Below, one piece after another: positions 17,466-25,456 of a stretch of DNA of 26,442 bases. The translations under genes and the position numbers were made by a program. This DNA comes from an uncultured Clostridia bacterium. Lineage in GTDB: Bacteria; Bacillota; Clostridia; TANB77; CAG-508. Under the pieces are notes generated by a model. The model did not search any database, had not been told where the DNA came from, and saw only the letters and a list, made by a program, of their open reading frames with translations. The DNA is taken from the NCBI GenBank assembly GCA_948857205.1, contig CAQPRV010000027.1, forward strand, positions 1-26,442. Reading direction: 5' to 3'. How positions within the stretch are numbered: position 1 is the first letter of the stretch; every line of letters starts with the position of its first letter.

Positions 17466-18974
17466 TTATAAATCTGTATTATAAACCTCTAAATTTCTAA
17501 ATGCAGGATCATAAATATTTTTACCAGTATAATCAAATCTAGAACCATGGCATGGGCAGTCCCAAGTTTTATCAACGTCATTCCAAGAAAGTAAACAACC
17601 TAAATGAGTACAAATAGGATTAACAGCATAAATTTTACCATTATTATCTTTATAAACTCCAACTTTATGATTTGCAACTTCAATAATTGATCCAGAATTA
17701 TTACTAATATCATCAAAAATCATATTTGGCTTTTTCAATTTATCCAATAATAAAGAATTAACAGATTGAACGAGAATATTTTTCATCTCATCAATATTTT
17801 TAATAGGTTTCAATCTAGTAGAGTCATATAAATAAGCATATTTATTGACTTTTCCACAAATTGAATCTTTAATAATATTTGCAGCAATATTAGAAGAAGT
17901 AAATCCCCATTTCTTAAAACCTGTACCAACAAACATATTTTGCATAACATTAGAATAAGAACCAACATATGGAATCTTATCTAAAGGTATACAATCTCTA
18001 GTATTCCACTTAGAAATAATTTCACAATCAGGGTAATATTTTCTAGCTTCATTTTCTAATAAACCATAACTATCTTTATATGAAGTAGGGTGACCTGTTT
18101 TATGGTCTCCTCCAGCAATAAGTAAAACTTTTTTTCCATCCAATTTAGCTGTCCTGTAAGAAAAGATAGGATTAGTAAAATTAATATACATTCCATTAAA
18201 TAAAGTCTTTTTAGTGTCTATAGCTATAACATAGGAAGTTGATTGATACATTTTTGTAAAATAAAAACCTGGAAAATTAATAAAAGGATAATGACTTGCC
18301 ATTATTACATATTTAGATTTTACAAAATTATTTTCAGTAAAAGTAATATAATAGTCATCTTCTTTTTTTACATCGACAACTGTAGTATCTGTATAAATAT
18401 TTCCATTATTTAAAGTTATACTTTTACATAGTCCCTGTAAATATTTTAAAGGATTAAATTGAGCTTGTTTTTTAAAGCAAATAGCACCTTCTATTTCAAA
18501 AGGTAAACCTGTCTTAGTAACAAATTCACAGTTATTAAATCCTAAATCTTCAACAACACTTACTTCTTTTTTTATGGCACGTACTTCATTTTTAGATGTA
18601 GTATATACATAATTATTTTGATATTCAAAATCACAGGAAATTTTTTCCTCATCAATAATAGATTTTATATTTGAAATAGCTTCCTCGTTTGCATCTAAAT
18701 AATCTTTAGCAAATTTTTTATTAAAAGAATTAACTAAATAATCATAAAATAAGCCATGTTGACTTGTTACTTTTGCAGTTGAATGACCTGTTGTTTTTTC
18801 TCCAATCTTATATTTTTCTAAAATTGTTACTTTAATTCCCAATTTTGATAAATAATAACCACATGTAAGTCCGAAAACACCTCCACCAACAATACATACA
18901 TCAGTTTCTTCATTATTATCTAATTGTTTATATTCTATTTTTTTATTTAAGGAATTTATCCATAAAGAATCCAT
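17466..18974 (-). CDS. FAD-dependent oxidoreductase with C-terminal Rieske [2Fe-2S] domain
   Basis: The 502-aa protein joins a DAO-type flavin oxidoreductase to a Rieske cluster. The FAD-binding Rossmann motif VCIVGGGVFGLTCGYYL lies near residues 26-42, followed by an acidic strand end (TILEK) and GHSTAKVTSQHG, a segment common in this family. A second dinucleotide-related motif ends in VGTGFKKWGFTSS near 350. The Rieske ligands are CTHLGC (C455, H457) and CPCHGS (about 472-477), complete. Such fusions are widespread in clostridia and bacilli; the substrate is usually unknown, and an amine or amino acid is likely. No membrane segment is seen. ATG follows GAGGTG with a 4-nt gap. A possible promoter (TGAATA, 17 bp, TATAAT at 18996-18991) lies just upstream. 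It appears to be a single-gene unit. Confidence 0.9.
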   Translation of the reverse strand: MDSLWINSLNKKIEYKQLDNNEETDVCIVGGGVFGLTCGYYLSKLGIKVTILEKYKIGEKTTGHSTAKVTSQHGLFYDYLVNSFNKKFAKDYLDANEEAISNIKSIIDEEKISCDFEYQNNYVYTTSKNEVRAIKKEVSVVEDLGFNNCEFVTKTGLPFEIEGAICFKKQAQFNPLKYLQGLCKSITLNNGNIYTDTTVVDVKKEDDYYITFTENNFVKSKYVIMASHYPFINFPGFYFTKMYQSTSYVIAIDTKKTLFNGMYINFTNPIFSYRTAKLDGKKVLLIAGGDHKTGHPTSYKDSYGLLENEARKYYPDCEIISKWNTRDCIPLDKIPYVGSYSNVMQNMFVGTGFKKWGFTSSNIAANIIKDSICGKVNKYAYLYDSTRLKPIKNIDEMKNILVQSVNSLLLDKLKKPNMIFDDISNNSGSIIEVANHKVGVYKDNNGKIYAVNPICTHLGCLLSWNDVDKTWDCPCHGSRFDYTGKNIYDPAFRNLEVYNTDL

Positions 18975-19065
18975 ATTTCACCTCTTTATTATTATAACTT
19001 AGAAAAACTTAATTATTCATAAAAATGCATAAATAATAAAAAAAAGGAAATATTATACATAATTA

Positions 19066-19206
19066 TTTTATACAATAGGAAAGTCATACTTCCCTATTGT
19101 ATAAAAAGCTACAATCGCTAGCCCCTTTGAGATTTTCTCTTTACAATCGAAAACTCAAATCGGGCGAGAACAAATTAAAGAAAATCTTTGATTTTCTTAT
19201 TTGTTC
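19066..19206. other. Structured intergenic region with three hairpins
   Basis: Three hairpins follow one another in the 371-bp space between two divergent genes. The first has 18-bp arms with one mismatch (19066-19083, 19089-19106). The second pairs CTTTGAGATTTTC with GAAAACTCAAA inside a CTAGCCC/GGGCGAG outer stem (about 19117-19167). The third pairs GAACAAAT...AAGAAAAT with ATTTTCTT...TTTGTTC (19167-19206). No open frame was seen. It could be a structured RNA, a terminator array or an old repeat insertion. Confidence 0.5.
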
Positions 19207-19263
19207 TTAAAGGAATTTCAGCAAATTAGATTATTTAAAACTTTTTTTGTTAAGGATATAAAA

Positions 19264-19298
19264 TTATTGCCAAATTTCTCCGTCCCTATTGGCAATAA
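19264..19298. repeat. Hairpin with CTCCGTCCC loop, copy C
   Basis: Perfect 10-bp arms TTATTGCCAA (19264-19273) and TTGGCAATAA (19289-19298) enclose a 15-nt loop holding CTCCGTCCC (19278-19286). The right arm overlaps the likely -35 of the aminopeptidase gene. Confidence 0.65.
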
Positions 19299-19318
19299 AA
19301 TCAAAAAAGTGATATACT
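19289..19318 (+). promoter_or_regulatory. Likely promoter of the M18 aminopeptidase gene
   Basis: TTGGCA (19289-19294) is followed after 18 bp by TATACT (19313-19318). Initiation near 19325 gives a short leader that contains AAAGGAGG before the ATG at 19346. The -35 lies within the right arm of hairpin copy C. Confidence 0.5.
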
Positions 19319-19345
19319 ACCATAAAATAACAAAGGAGGATTATT

Positions 19346-20743
19346 ATGGAAGAAAATTTAAAAGAAAAACTCTTCAGTAAAAAAGAAGATGGTTGGAAAA
19401 CAATAAGCGAAAGAGAAAAAGAGGAAATATTTCTATTATCAAATAAATATATGGACTTTCTAAATTTTGCAAAAACTGAAAGAGAGTTTATAAAAAAAGC
19501 AAGAAAAATGGCTGATGAAAATGGATATAGGGATATTATTGAATTTGATTCACTAAAGCCAGGTGATAAAATATATTTTGTAAATAGAGAAAAAAGCATG
19601 TATTTAGCTATAATTGGTGAAGAACCTATTGAAAATGGGTTACACATTATTGGTTCACATGTTGATTCTCCTAGACTTGATTTAAAACCTAATCCACTTT
19701 ACGAAGATATAGGTTTAGCATATTTTAAAACACATTATTATGGTGGGATAAAGAAGTATCAATGGACTACTATTCCTTTAAGTATGCATGGAGTTATAGT
19801 TAAACCAAGTGGAGAAAAAATAGAGATTAATATTGGAGATAATGAAAATGATCCTATTTTTACAATTACAGATTTATTACCACATTTAGCACAAGAACAA
19901 ATGGAAAAGAAACTTAAAAATGGAATTGATGGTGAAGATTTAAATTTATTAATTGGTAGTATTCCATATGAAGCGGAAGGTGTTAATGAACAGGTTAAAC
20001 TGAATATTTTAAATATTCTAAATAAAAAATATGGAATTAACGAAATAGATTTTACAAGTTCAGAAATTGAATTAGTGCCTTGTTTTAAAGCAAGAAGTTT
20101 AGGATTTGATGAAAGTATGGTTGCTGCATATGGTCAAGATGATAAAGTTTGTGCTTTTACATCTTTTGAAGCAATGATGGAATTAAATAAGGTTAAAAAT
20201 ACAGCAATATGCATTTTATCAGATAAAGAAGAAATAGGAAGTATGGGAAATACAGGTATGGAATCACATATGTTTGATTTCTTTATATCAGAGATTTTAA
20301 ATAAATTAGGTGTTAATAGACCAAATTTATTAGACAGAGTGTTTTGCTTTTCAAAAATGTTATCATCAGATGTGGATGCTGGATTTGATCCTATTTATGC
20401 ATCTGTTTCTGATAAGCATAATGCGGGATTTTTAGGAAAAGGAATTAGTTTAAATAAATACACAGGTGCAAGAGGAAAATCAGGTGCATCTGATGCCAAT
20501 GCAGAATATGTAGCTTGGGTTAGAAATATATTAGAGAAAAATAATATAAAATATCAAATAGCAGAATTAGGAAAAGTTGATATTGGCGGAGGGGGAACAA
20601 TTGCTTATATTTTAGCTAATAAAGGTGCAGACGTAATAGATTGTGGTGTTCCAGTTCTTTCAATGCATGCTCCTTATGAAGTAACAAGTAAATTTGATAT
20701 ATATTCAGCCTATAAAACCTATAAAGCTTTTTGGCAAGAATAA
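19346..20743 (+). CDS. M18-family aminopeptidase
   Basis: This cytoplasmic, two-zinc aminopeptidase removes N-terminal residues from peptides. At 465 aa it has the family's usual length. Visible motifs are GSHVDSPRLDLKP (first zinc ligand His and the following Asp, near residues 110-122), YGQDDKVCAFTS (bridging Asp region), ILSDKEEIGSMGNTG (catalytic and zinc Glu), SSDVDAGFDP and, near the C-terminus, LSMHAPYEVTS (last zinc His). All expected residues are present. ATG follows AAAGGAGG with a strong match to the ribosome. The acetyltransferase gene starts 43 bp downstream on the same strand with its own ribosome site and no terminator between, so they may form an operon. Proteins of this type are usually housekeeping peptidases. 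Confidence 0.95.
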   Translation: MEENLKEKLFSKKEDGWKTISEREKEEIFLLSNKYMDFLNFAKTEREFIKKARKMADENGYRDIIEFDSLKPGDKIYFVNREKSMYLAIIGEEPIENGLHIIGSHVDSPRLDLKPNPLYEDIGLAYFKTHYYGGIKKYQWTTIPLSMHGVIVKPSGEKIEINIGDNENDPIFTITDLLPHLAQEQMEKKLKNGIDGEDLNLLIGSIPYEAEGVNEQVKLNILNILNKKYGINEIDFTSSEIELVPCFKARSLGFDESMVAAYGQDDKVCAFTSFEAMMELNKVKNTAICILSDKEEIGSMGNTGMESHMFDFFISEILNKLGVNRPNLLDRVFCFSKMLSSDVDAGFDPIYASVSDKHNAGFLGKGISLNKYTGARGKSGASDANAEYVAWVRNILEKNNIKYQIAELGKVDIGGGGTIAYILANKGADVIDCGVPVLSMHAPYEVTSKFDIYSAYKTYKAFWQE

Positions 20744-20786
20744 TAATAATATATTTTTACAATTAATCTTTAGAGGAGTGATACAA

Positions 20787-21218
20787 ATGATAAGGAAATT
20801 TAAACCTGAAGATACAACTAAAGTTATGACAATTTGGACAAAAGGAAATTTTAAAGCTCATGCATTTATTGATAGAGATTATTGGATTGCAAATTATAAT
20901 AGAGTTAAAGAAGAGTATTTATTAAAATCAGAAACTTATGTATATGTTGAGGATAGTGAAATTAAAGGCTTTATAAGTTTAATAGAAAATGGATATATAG
21001 GTGCATTATTTGTAAATCATAATGATAAAAGAAAAGGTATAGGTAGAAAACTTATTAATTATTGTAAAGAAAATAATAATAAATTGGTTTTAAAGGTGTA
21101 TGAAAAGAATATTGATGCCATTTTATTTTATGCAACTATGGGGTTTAAAAATAAAAAAGTTCAAATAGATGAAGAAACTGGTGAGAAAGAGTATGAAATG
21201 GAATGGATAAATATATAA
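20787..21218 (+). CDS. GNAT-family N-acetyltransferase
   Basis: From the ATG at 20787, preceded by GAGGAG at 20773-20778, the protein is 143 aa; an upstream in-frame start inside the aminopeptidase gene has no ribosome site. It should transfer an acetyl group from acetyl-CoA to an amine on a small molecule or protein. The N-terminal strand IRKFKPEDTTKVMTIW is typical of the family, strand 4 is IGALFVNHNDKRKGIGRKLI with the acetyl-CoA pyrophosphate-binding loop (KRKGIGRKL), and FYATMGFK is the usual C-terminal motif. The substrate cannot be predicted. It is probably the last gene of the aminopeptidase unit; a terminator follows at 21235-21270. Confidence 0.9.
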   Translation: MIRKFKPEDTTKVMTIWTKGNFKAHAFIDRDYWIANYNRVKEEYLLKSETYVYVEDSEIKGFISLIENGYIGALFVNHNDKRKGIGRKLINYCKENNNKLVLKVYEKNIDAILFYATMGFKNKKVQIDEETGEKEYEMEWINI

Positions 21219-21234
21219 AAGATTAGATAATATA

Positions 21235-21270
21235 AAAAAACTGAACTAAAGCTTGTTAGTCCAGTTTTTT
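21235..21270. terminator. Bidirectional terminator between convergent genes
   Basis: A 15-bp stem (21235-21249 and 21256-21270, built on AAAAAACTG and CAGTTTTTT) with one mismatch has A and T runs on its two sides. It lies between the acetyltransferase gene and the 44-aa minus-strand gene and can serve both. Confidence 0.85.
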
Positions 21271-21273
21271 ATA

Positions 21274-21408
21274 TTAATACATTTTTAGAGTATCTTCAAT
21301 AATATATGAAACAGGAAGAATGTCATCTTTATCTGTTTCAATATGGAATTCTGTAAGATTATTTTCGTTTTTAAAAACAGACACAGTAATTGTTCCAATT
21401 TTTTTCAA
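21274..21408 (-). CDS. Small uncharacterised 44-aa protein
   Basis: I do not recognise this protein, but it has the signs of a real small gene: a TTG start at 21406-21408, AGAGG with an 8-nt gap, a likely promoter at 21455-21484 and a shared terminator immediately after the stop. It begins MKKIGTITVSVFKNENNLTE and continues with a mixed, acidic C-terminal half ending in IIEDTLKMY. There is no signal peptide or membrane segment. The opening lysines with a beta-strand pattern suggest a compact soluble protein. An antisense or unrelated role cannot be excluded, and the family was not checked by search. Confidence 0.6.
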   Translation of the reverse strand: MKKIGTITVSVFKNENNLTEFHIETDKDDILPVSYIIEDTLKMY

Positions 21409-21454
21409 CTAAAACACCTCTTTTCTTTTTCTTCTTTTGTGCACAAGGTATAGT

Positions 21455-21484
21455 ATAATACAAGCTAAATAAAAAATCTGTCGA
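21455..21484 (-). promoter_or_regulatory. Likely promoter of the 44-aa gene
   Basis: On the minus strand TCGACA (21484-21479) is followed after 18 bp by TATTAT (21460-21455). An alternative TTGACA (21494-21489) with TATTTA after 17 bp overlaps it. The leader is about 40 nt and contains a purine-rich ribosome site. Confidence 0.5.
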
Positions 21485-21523
21485 AACATGTCAATATAAT
21501 AAAAAAAATTTAGAAAGTAGTAA

Positions 21524-22141
21524 AATAATGAAATAAAACAAAAAACAATTAATGTAATATATTTGAATTTTGAGTACAAGAGAATACTAACCAATATTTT
21601 AAATAGTAACGAACTTATTAAGTATATAGAAAGTTTAGAATATACAAATGAGTTGATAAAGGAATATACTATTACAGATTATCTAATATGGGGTTGATTT
21701 CCTAAAAGATTTGAATTTGATACAGAAGAAGCTATGGTAAGATATTTAAGTGTCTTAGATAATACAATTGTTATTAATGATTTAATTAATCGATGTAAAA
21801 TAAAAAAGGTTAAATTATTTAAGAGTCTAGTTAATTATATTTTAATAGCAAATAGTAGAATAATATCAGCAAAATCTATTCATAAATATATAAAAGATAA
21901 AAACGAAAATGGTTCTATAAATACCATCTTTAAATATCTTAGTTATTTAAAAGAAGCATATATAATTGAGTCTCTAAAACAATATTCAACTAAAACGAAA
22001 AGCGAATTAGCATATTATGTGAAAATATATAATACAGATGTTGCATTCAATCCAATTAGATGTATGGATAATCGATATGATTTAACACACAACTTAGAAA
22101 ATGTAGTTTATAATGAACTTATATTTTATCACCTATTTTGA
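21524..22141 (+). pseudogene. Broken AAA ATPase with DUF4143 domain
   Basis: The reading frame encodes pieces of the common AAA+ ATPase family that ends in DUF4143. VIYLNFEYKRILTNI and NELIKYIESL resemble the middle of the ATPase; TITDYLIWG and FPKRFEFD mark the linker, with the second glycine of GGF changed to a TGA stop at 21695-21697. Then follow VINDLINRCKIKKVKLF, a winged-helix-like stretch (NTIFKYLSYLKEAYII) and NRYDLTHNLENVVYNEL, typical of DUF4143. Walker A, Walker B and the last 70 or so residues are missing, so a 5' truncation, a large internal deletion, a stop mutation and a 3' truncation are all visible. It is a remnant and should make no working protein. An open stretch of 135 codons downstream of the stop (21734-22141) is part of it. 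Confidence 0.85.
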
Positions 22142-22200
22142 ATTTTATACAAAATGGTAATTTAAGAAAAAAACAATACTTTAATATACATAAATAATAC

Positions 22201-22229
22201 TTGATCAAATAAAGTATGTATAGTATATT
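22201..22229 (+). promoter_or_regulatory. Likely promoter of the two-TM protein gene
   Basis: TTGATC (22201-22206) is followed after 17 bp by TATATT (22224-22229). The leader is about 55 nt, ending in AAAGGGGG before the ATG at 22289. Confidence 0.5.
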
Positions 22230-22288
22230 AAATGTGGTTTAGTAATTATCTGTGGTATTGATAAGAATACAAGATAAAGGGGGAAATT

Positions 22289-23197
22289 ATGGATAAACAA
22301 ACTGAAGAAGGATTAAAAAGAATGATGCAAGATTATGAATATCAAACAACAGGTATTCCAAAAAGATTAGATCATGTATTATATGAAGGACTTAATAGAG
22401 GAATAGAAACAGCACATAAGAAAGATATGCAATTTATAGAAGAAACAAATTCAATTACTAAACAATTAGCGAAAGATATTAGAAATTCGAAATATGAAGA
22501 ACTAAAACAAATGCACATTGATTATACTAAACTGTATGACAATGCAGTAAAGCATAACAGAAATAGAATTTCTATCTGGAGATTCTTTGTATGGGCATTT
22601 GGATTAGGTTCATTAGCAAGTGCAGGACTTGGCATAGGAGCATGTTTCTTTGATTCAGCAGAAACAGTGCCAGAATTGCTTAAACCATTCTATGAAGGTG
22701 GCGGTATGATTGGTATGATATTATTTTTTACACTTGGAGTTGTTTGGTGGATACTTTATGCAGCATATACAAACATGGGAGATCCAGAAACATCAGGAAT
22801 GGCATATAGATACAGTAATATGATTGGAGTTATTGAAAATAAAATACAAACTAAGAAGTTTTATGAAAGATCTAAATCTGACTCTTACTTTGCATTCTTA
22901 TATGACTGGGACATTGATGATGAAGAAGAATTATTCGAAGATGAATTAGGAAACTATTATGCAGATGATGACCCAGAAAATCCAAAGAATGAAAAGAAAG
23001 ATAATACAATAATCGATGAAAAATATGGATTCACTGCAAGCGATAAGAACTTGGATAAAGCAATTAAGATTAAAGAATATTGCGAAAGAAATAATAGAAT
23101 ATTTAGTGCAGTGTTAATAAAAGAAGTATTAGGAGTTGAACTATATATTGCAAAAAACTTAAAAGAATCTGCTGAAGATGATGAAGAAGATGACTAA
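22289..23197 (+). CDS. Uncharacterised two-TM protein with acidic C-terminal half
   Basis: I do not recognise this 302-aa protein. ATG follows a strong AAAGGGGG site. The N-terminal ~95 residues are highly charged and helical (two predicted coiled-coil-like stretches around 30-60 and 65-90). Two hydrophobic helices follow (about 97-120 and 135-160), joined by a loop with CFFDSAETVPELLKPFYEGG. The C-terminal ~140 residues are soluble and very acidic, with runs such as DWDIDDEEELFEDELGN and a final AEDDEEDD. The termini are probably both cytoplasmic. It is neither a transporter nor a known phage holin from what I can see. It is a single gene within the accessory stretch, between a dead ATPase and an IS, so it may be recently acquired; its codon use looks somewhat less AT-rich than its neighbours, judged by eye only. 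Confidence 0.65.
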   Translation: MDKQTEEGLKRMMQDYEYQTTGIPKRLDHVLYEGLNRGIETAHKKDMQFIEETNSITKQLAKDIRNSKYEELKQMHIDYTKLYDNAVKHNRNRISIWRFFVWAFGLGSLASAGLGIGACFFDSAETVPELLKPFYEGGGMIGMILFFTLGVVWWILYAAYTNMGDPETSGMAYRYSNMIGVIENKIQTKKFYERSKSDSYFAFLYDWDIDDEEELFEDELGNYYADDDPENPKNEKKDNTIIDEKYGFTASDKNLDKAIKIKEYCERNNRIFSAVLIKEVLGVELYIAKNLKESAEDDEEDD

Positions 23198-23667
23198 TAT
23201 ATATAAATAATGGTAATAGAGATATCTCGTTCGTTGGAAGGTGTATCTGATAAATTAAAAGAGAAAATCAAAGAAATAAAAGCTAAAAAGTATAATAATT
23301 AGTTTAGATTAAGAAAGTATTTAAACAAGTTTTTCACCTTTTCCAGTAAATAGATAAAAAACTCTTGAAGAGGAAATAAACAACAGTTAAAGTAAGAATA
23401 ACACTAAGAAGCGGACAGATAAAAATATACATACTATTTAGTGAACTTGCAATGGTAACTGTTGTCGCTATTGCCTTATTTGTAGCACTTGTTGTTACAA
23501 TAAGAAAATTAGACAACGAAAAAACATATCTCTGTCTGGTAAATAGAGATATGCTTTTAATTTTTTAAAACTATTTTTAGCGACACGCTACATTACTGTG
23601 GTCGCTCATCTTCTATAATTATTATATGAAAGTTTGTTAAAAAAGTCAATGATTTTATAAATTTCAT
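23198..23667. other. Gene-poor spacer before the IS
   Basis: No well-supported gene is present. A 30-codon frame at 23210-23302 has no ribosome site. A hydrophobic 60-codon frame on the minus strand (23334-23516) and an overlapping hydrophobic frame on the plus strand both lack ribosome sites. A hairpin at 23525-23553 (CATATCTCT paired with AGAGATATG, then T-rich) looks like a terminator. A second small stem (AGCGAC/GTCGCT) lies near 23580-23606. Confidence 0.5.
23525..23553 (+). terminator. Terminator-like hairpin
   Basis: A perfect 9-bp stem (23525-23533, 23545-23553) with an 11-nt loop is followed by CTTTTAATTTTTT. No clear gene precedes it, so it may belong to a lost gene or to the transcript from the 302-aa gene. 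Confidence 0.5.
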
Positions 23668-25048
23668 CAGGATAAAGACATGAAAAAATTTTTAAAAATC
23701 TGAAAATAATATAAAAATCAATAAAAAACAGTTCCAAACATATAAAAATTACGATATAATATCTTTGAAATGGAGCAAAAGATAAAATGAAAATAAATGA
23801 AATAGAATTATCAAAATTAAAAGAGTTAAAGGAAAAATCAAAGATGTTAAAAGATGAAAGACAAAAAGGAAAAGTGATATATAAAATCTGGGATATTGTT
23901 GTGGTTGTAATATTAGCAGTATTAGCAGATTGTAATGAATGGGAAGAAATTGAAGATTATGCGAAAGAAGAAAAAGAATTTTTAAAGAATTTTTTAAAAT
24001 TGACAGGAGGTATACCATCAGCAAAAACATATGAAAGAGTCATAAGTTTAATAGATTGTCAAGAATTAAACAAAATATTTGTAGATTTTGTAAAAGGTAT
24101 CCAATTTATGGGAAATAAAATCTTTAAAGATATATTATCATTTGATGGAAAAGTAGATAAAGGAAGTAGCAGAAAAAAAGGCTATATAGTAGAAGAAACA
24201 AAGCCTTTAAATGTATTGAATGTATATTCAGATAAATTGCAAATGTGTATAGAACAAGAAATGATAGAAGAAAAAACAAACGAAATAACAGCAATACCAG
24301 AAGTAATAAAAAGATTAAATTTGAAAAATGTAATATGTACATGGGATGCATTAAATACACAAAAAGAAAATGTAAAAGCAGTAAGAAGTAAAGGTGGAGA
24401 TTATTGTGTAGCATTAAAAGGGAATCAACCAAATTTCTATAAGGATGTAGAAGATTATTTTGATGAAGATAGATTAATGAAAATAGAGTCAGGATATGAA
24501 GGAGGATATCAATTAACAAGAGAAAAAAATCATGAAGCAGTAATAACATATGAATATTATCAAACAGAAAAAGTAAATTGGTATGCAGAAAAAGAATTAT
24601 GGGAAGGGCTAAAAAGTATAGGATTAGTAAAGAAAACAATAGAAAAAGCAGATGGTACAAAAGTAGAAGAAAAACGTTATTACATATCAAGTTTATTATT
24701 GAATATAAGTGTATTTTCATATGCAATAAGAACACATTGGAATGTAGAAAATAAATTGCATTGGCATATGGATTTCACATTTAAATGTGATAATAATACA
24801 ACAATGAATAAAAAAGCACTATATAATTTACAAATTATAAAAAAATTTTGTTTAACAATATTAAATGAAGTAAAAAAACAACAAAATAGAAGCTTAAAGA
24901 GAATAAGAAAAAGTATTTCAAGAAATATAGAAAAAGAGACTGTTGAGATATTCAAAATACTACGTAATTTTGATATCTCAACCATCTCTAAATCAAGATA
25001 AATCAATGGATATAGACATTAGAGAAATTTTTTCATGTCTTTATCCTG
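23668..25048 (+). mobile_element. Intact ISAs1-family insertion sequence (1381 bp)
   Basis: Perfect 24-bp terminal inverted repeats start with CAGGATAAAGACATGAAAAA at 23668 and occur as the reverse complement at 25025-25048. One transposase gene (23787-25001) fills the element. Adjacent flanks differ, so no target duplication was found; it may have been lost or the junctions rearranged. The perfect repeats and complete transposase suggest a recent and possibly active copy. Confidence 0.9.
23787..25001 (+). CDS. ISAs1-family DDE transposase
   Basis: The 404-aa protein should cut and join the ends of the surrounding IS. The N-terminal part (about 28-100) matches the region often annotated as H-repeat-associated (IWDIVVVVILAVLADCNEWEE, then FLKLTGGIPSAKTYERVI). 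The catalytic triad is visible: D120 (LSFDGK), D187 (CTWDALNTQ) and E321 (HWNVENKLHWHMD). ALKGNQPNFYKDVEDYF is characteristic of the family, as is the Y-rich YYISSL before the last catalytic residue. The length is as expected and no frameshift is seen. ATG at 23787 is preceded by a modest GGAG at 23772-23775; a TATAAT at 23755-23760 with a weak -35 (TTCCAA, 17 bp) lies inside the left end. Confidence 0.93.
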   Translation: MKINEIELSKLKELKEKSKMLKDERQKGKVIYKIWDIVVVVILAVLADCNEWEEIEDYAKEEKEFLKNFLKLTGGIPSAKTYERVISLIDCQELNKIFVDFVKGIQFMGNKIFKDILSFDGKVDKGSSRKKGYIVEETKPLNVLNVYSDKLQMCIEQEMIEEKTNEITAIPEVIKRLNLKNVICTWDALNTQKENVKAVRSKGGDYCVALKGNQPNFYKDVEDYFDEDRLMKIESGYEGGYQLTREKNHEAVITYEYYQTEKVNWYAEKELWEGLKSIGLVKKTIEKADGTKVEEKRYYISSLLLNISVFSYAIRTHWNVENKLHWHMDFTFKCDNNTTMNKKALYNLQIIKKFCLTILNEVKKQQNRSLKRIRKSISRNIEKETVEIFKILRNFDISTISKSR

Positions 25049-25456
25049 AAAAATTAGATAAAAGTTAAATAAGGTTATTTAATGTTATTTCATGGTATAT
25101 TATACCCACAAGTTTGGGAAAAAATTATAAAAAGTTGGGGAAGAAATTATTAGAATAAATTTTATGTAATAAAAAATGCTAAACAATATTTATCATGGTT
25201 TAGCATTTTTTCCTTGTCATATTTTAAAACTTATAGGCTTTGACAAATATAAAATACTGGTGTAAGCTACTTCACTGACTGCATAAGTCATAGTTAATAA
25301 TAAAGGTTTTGAGATAAGATATGTTTTAAATGTAATTTTAAATAGTGGACTTCATTACGAGGTTTGCCACGTTTTAAATTTAAAATAATAAGCAACAAGT
25401 TATCTATCCAAAAATAAACATTGTTTAAAACAAGTTCTAGGGAAAGGAGATTTTTA
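25049..25456. other. Gene-less segment after the IS
   Basis: No gene is seen. A short frame ending near 25161 (YPQVWEKIIKSWGRNY, then stop) followed directly by a terminator at 25171-25211 could be the 3' tail of a gene lost on IS insertion or deletion; no family was recognised. A TTGACA at 25240-25245 has no good -10. The Shine-Dalgarno site of the zinc-ribbon gene lies at 25443-25450. Confidence 0.5.
25171..25211 (+). terminator. Rho-independent terminator
   Basis: A perfect 14-bp stem (25171-25184, 25198-25211; AAAAAATGCTAAAC and complement) with a 13-nt loop ends in a T run. It follows no intact gene, consistent with a lost coding region upstream. Confidence 0.8.

Noticed and set aside
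21409..21594. 61-codon hydrophobic frame on the minus strand
   Set aside because: It has no ribosome site, overlaps the ATPase remnant, and contains the likely promoter of the 44-aa gene.
23210..23302. 30-codon frame after the two-TM gene
   Set aside because: There is no ribosome site and no recognised family; too short to support.
23334..23516. 60-codon hydrophobic frame on the minus strand, and a similar plus-strand frame, as a small toxin gene
   Set aside because: Both lack a ribosome site and supported start codons, and low-complexity AT-rich DNA often gives such frames. Kept only as a remark on the spacer.
24124..24735. 203-codon frame opposite the transposase
   Set aside because: It is antisense to a clear DDE transposase and is a leucine-rich shadow of its lysine and glutamate codons.
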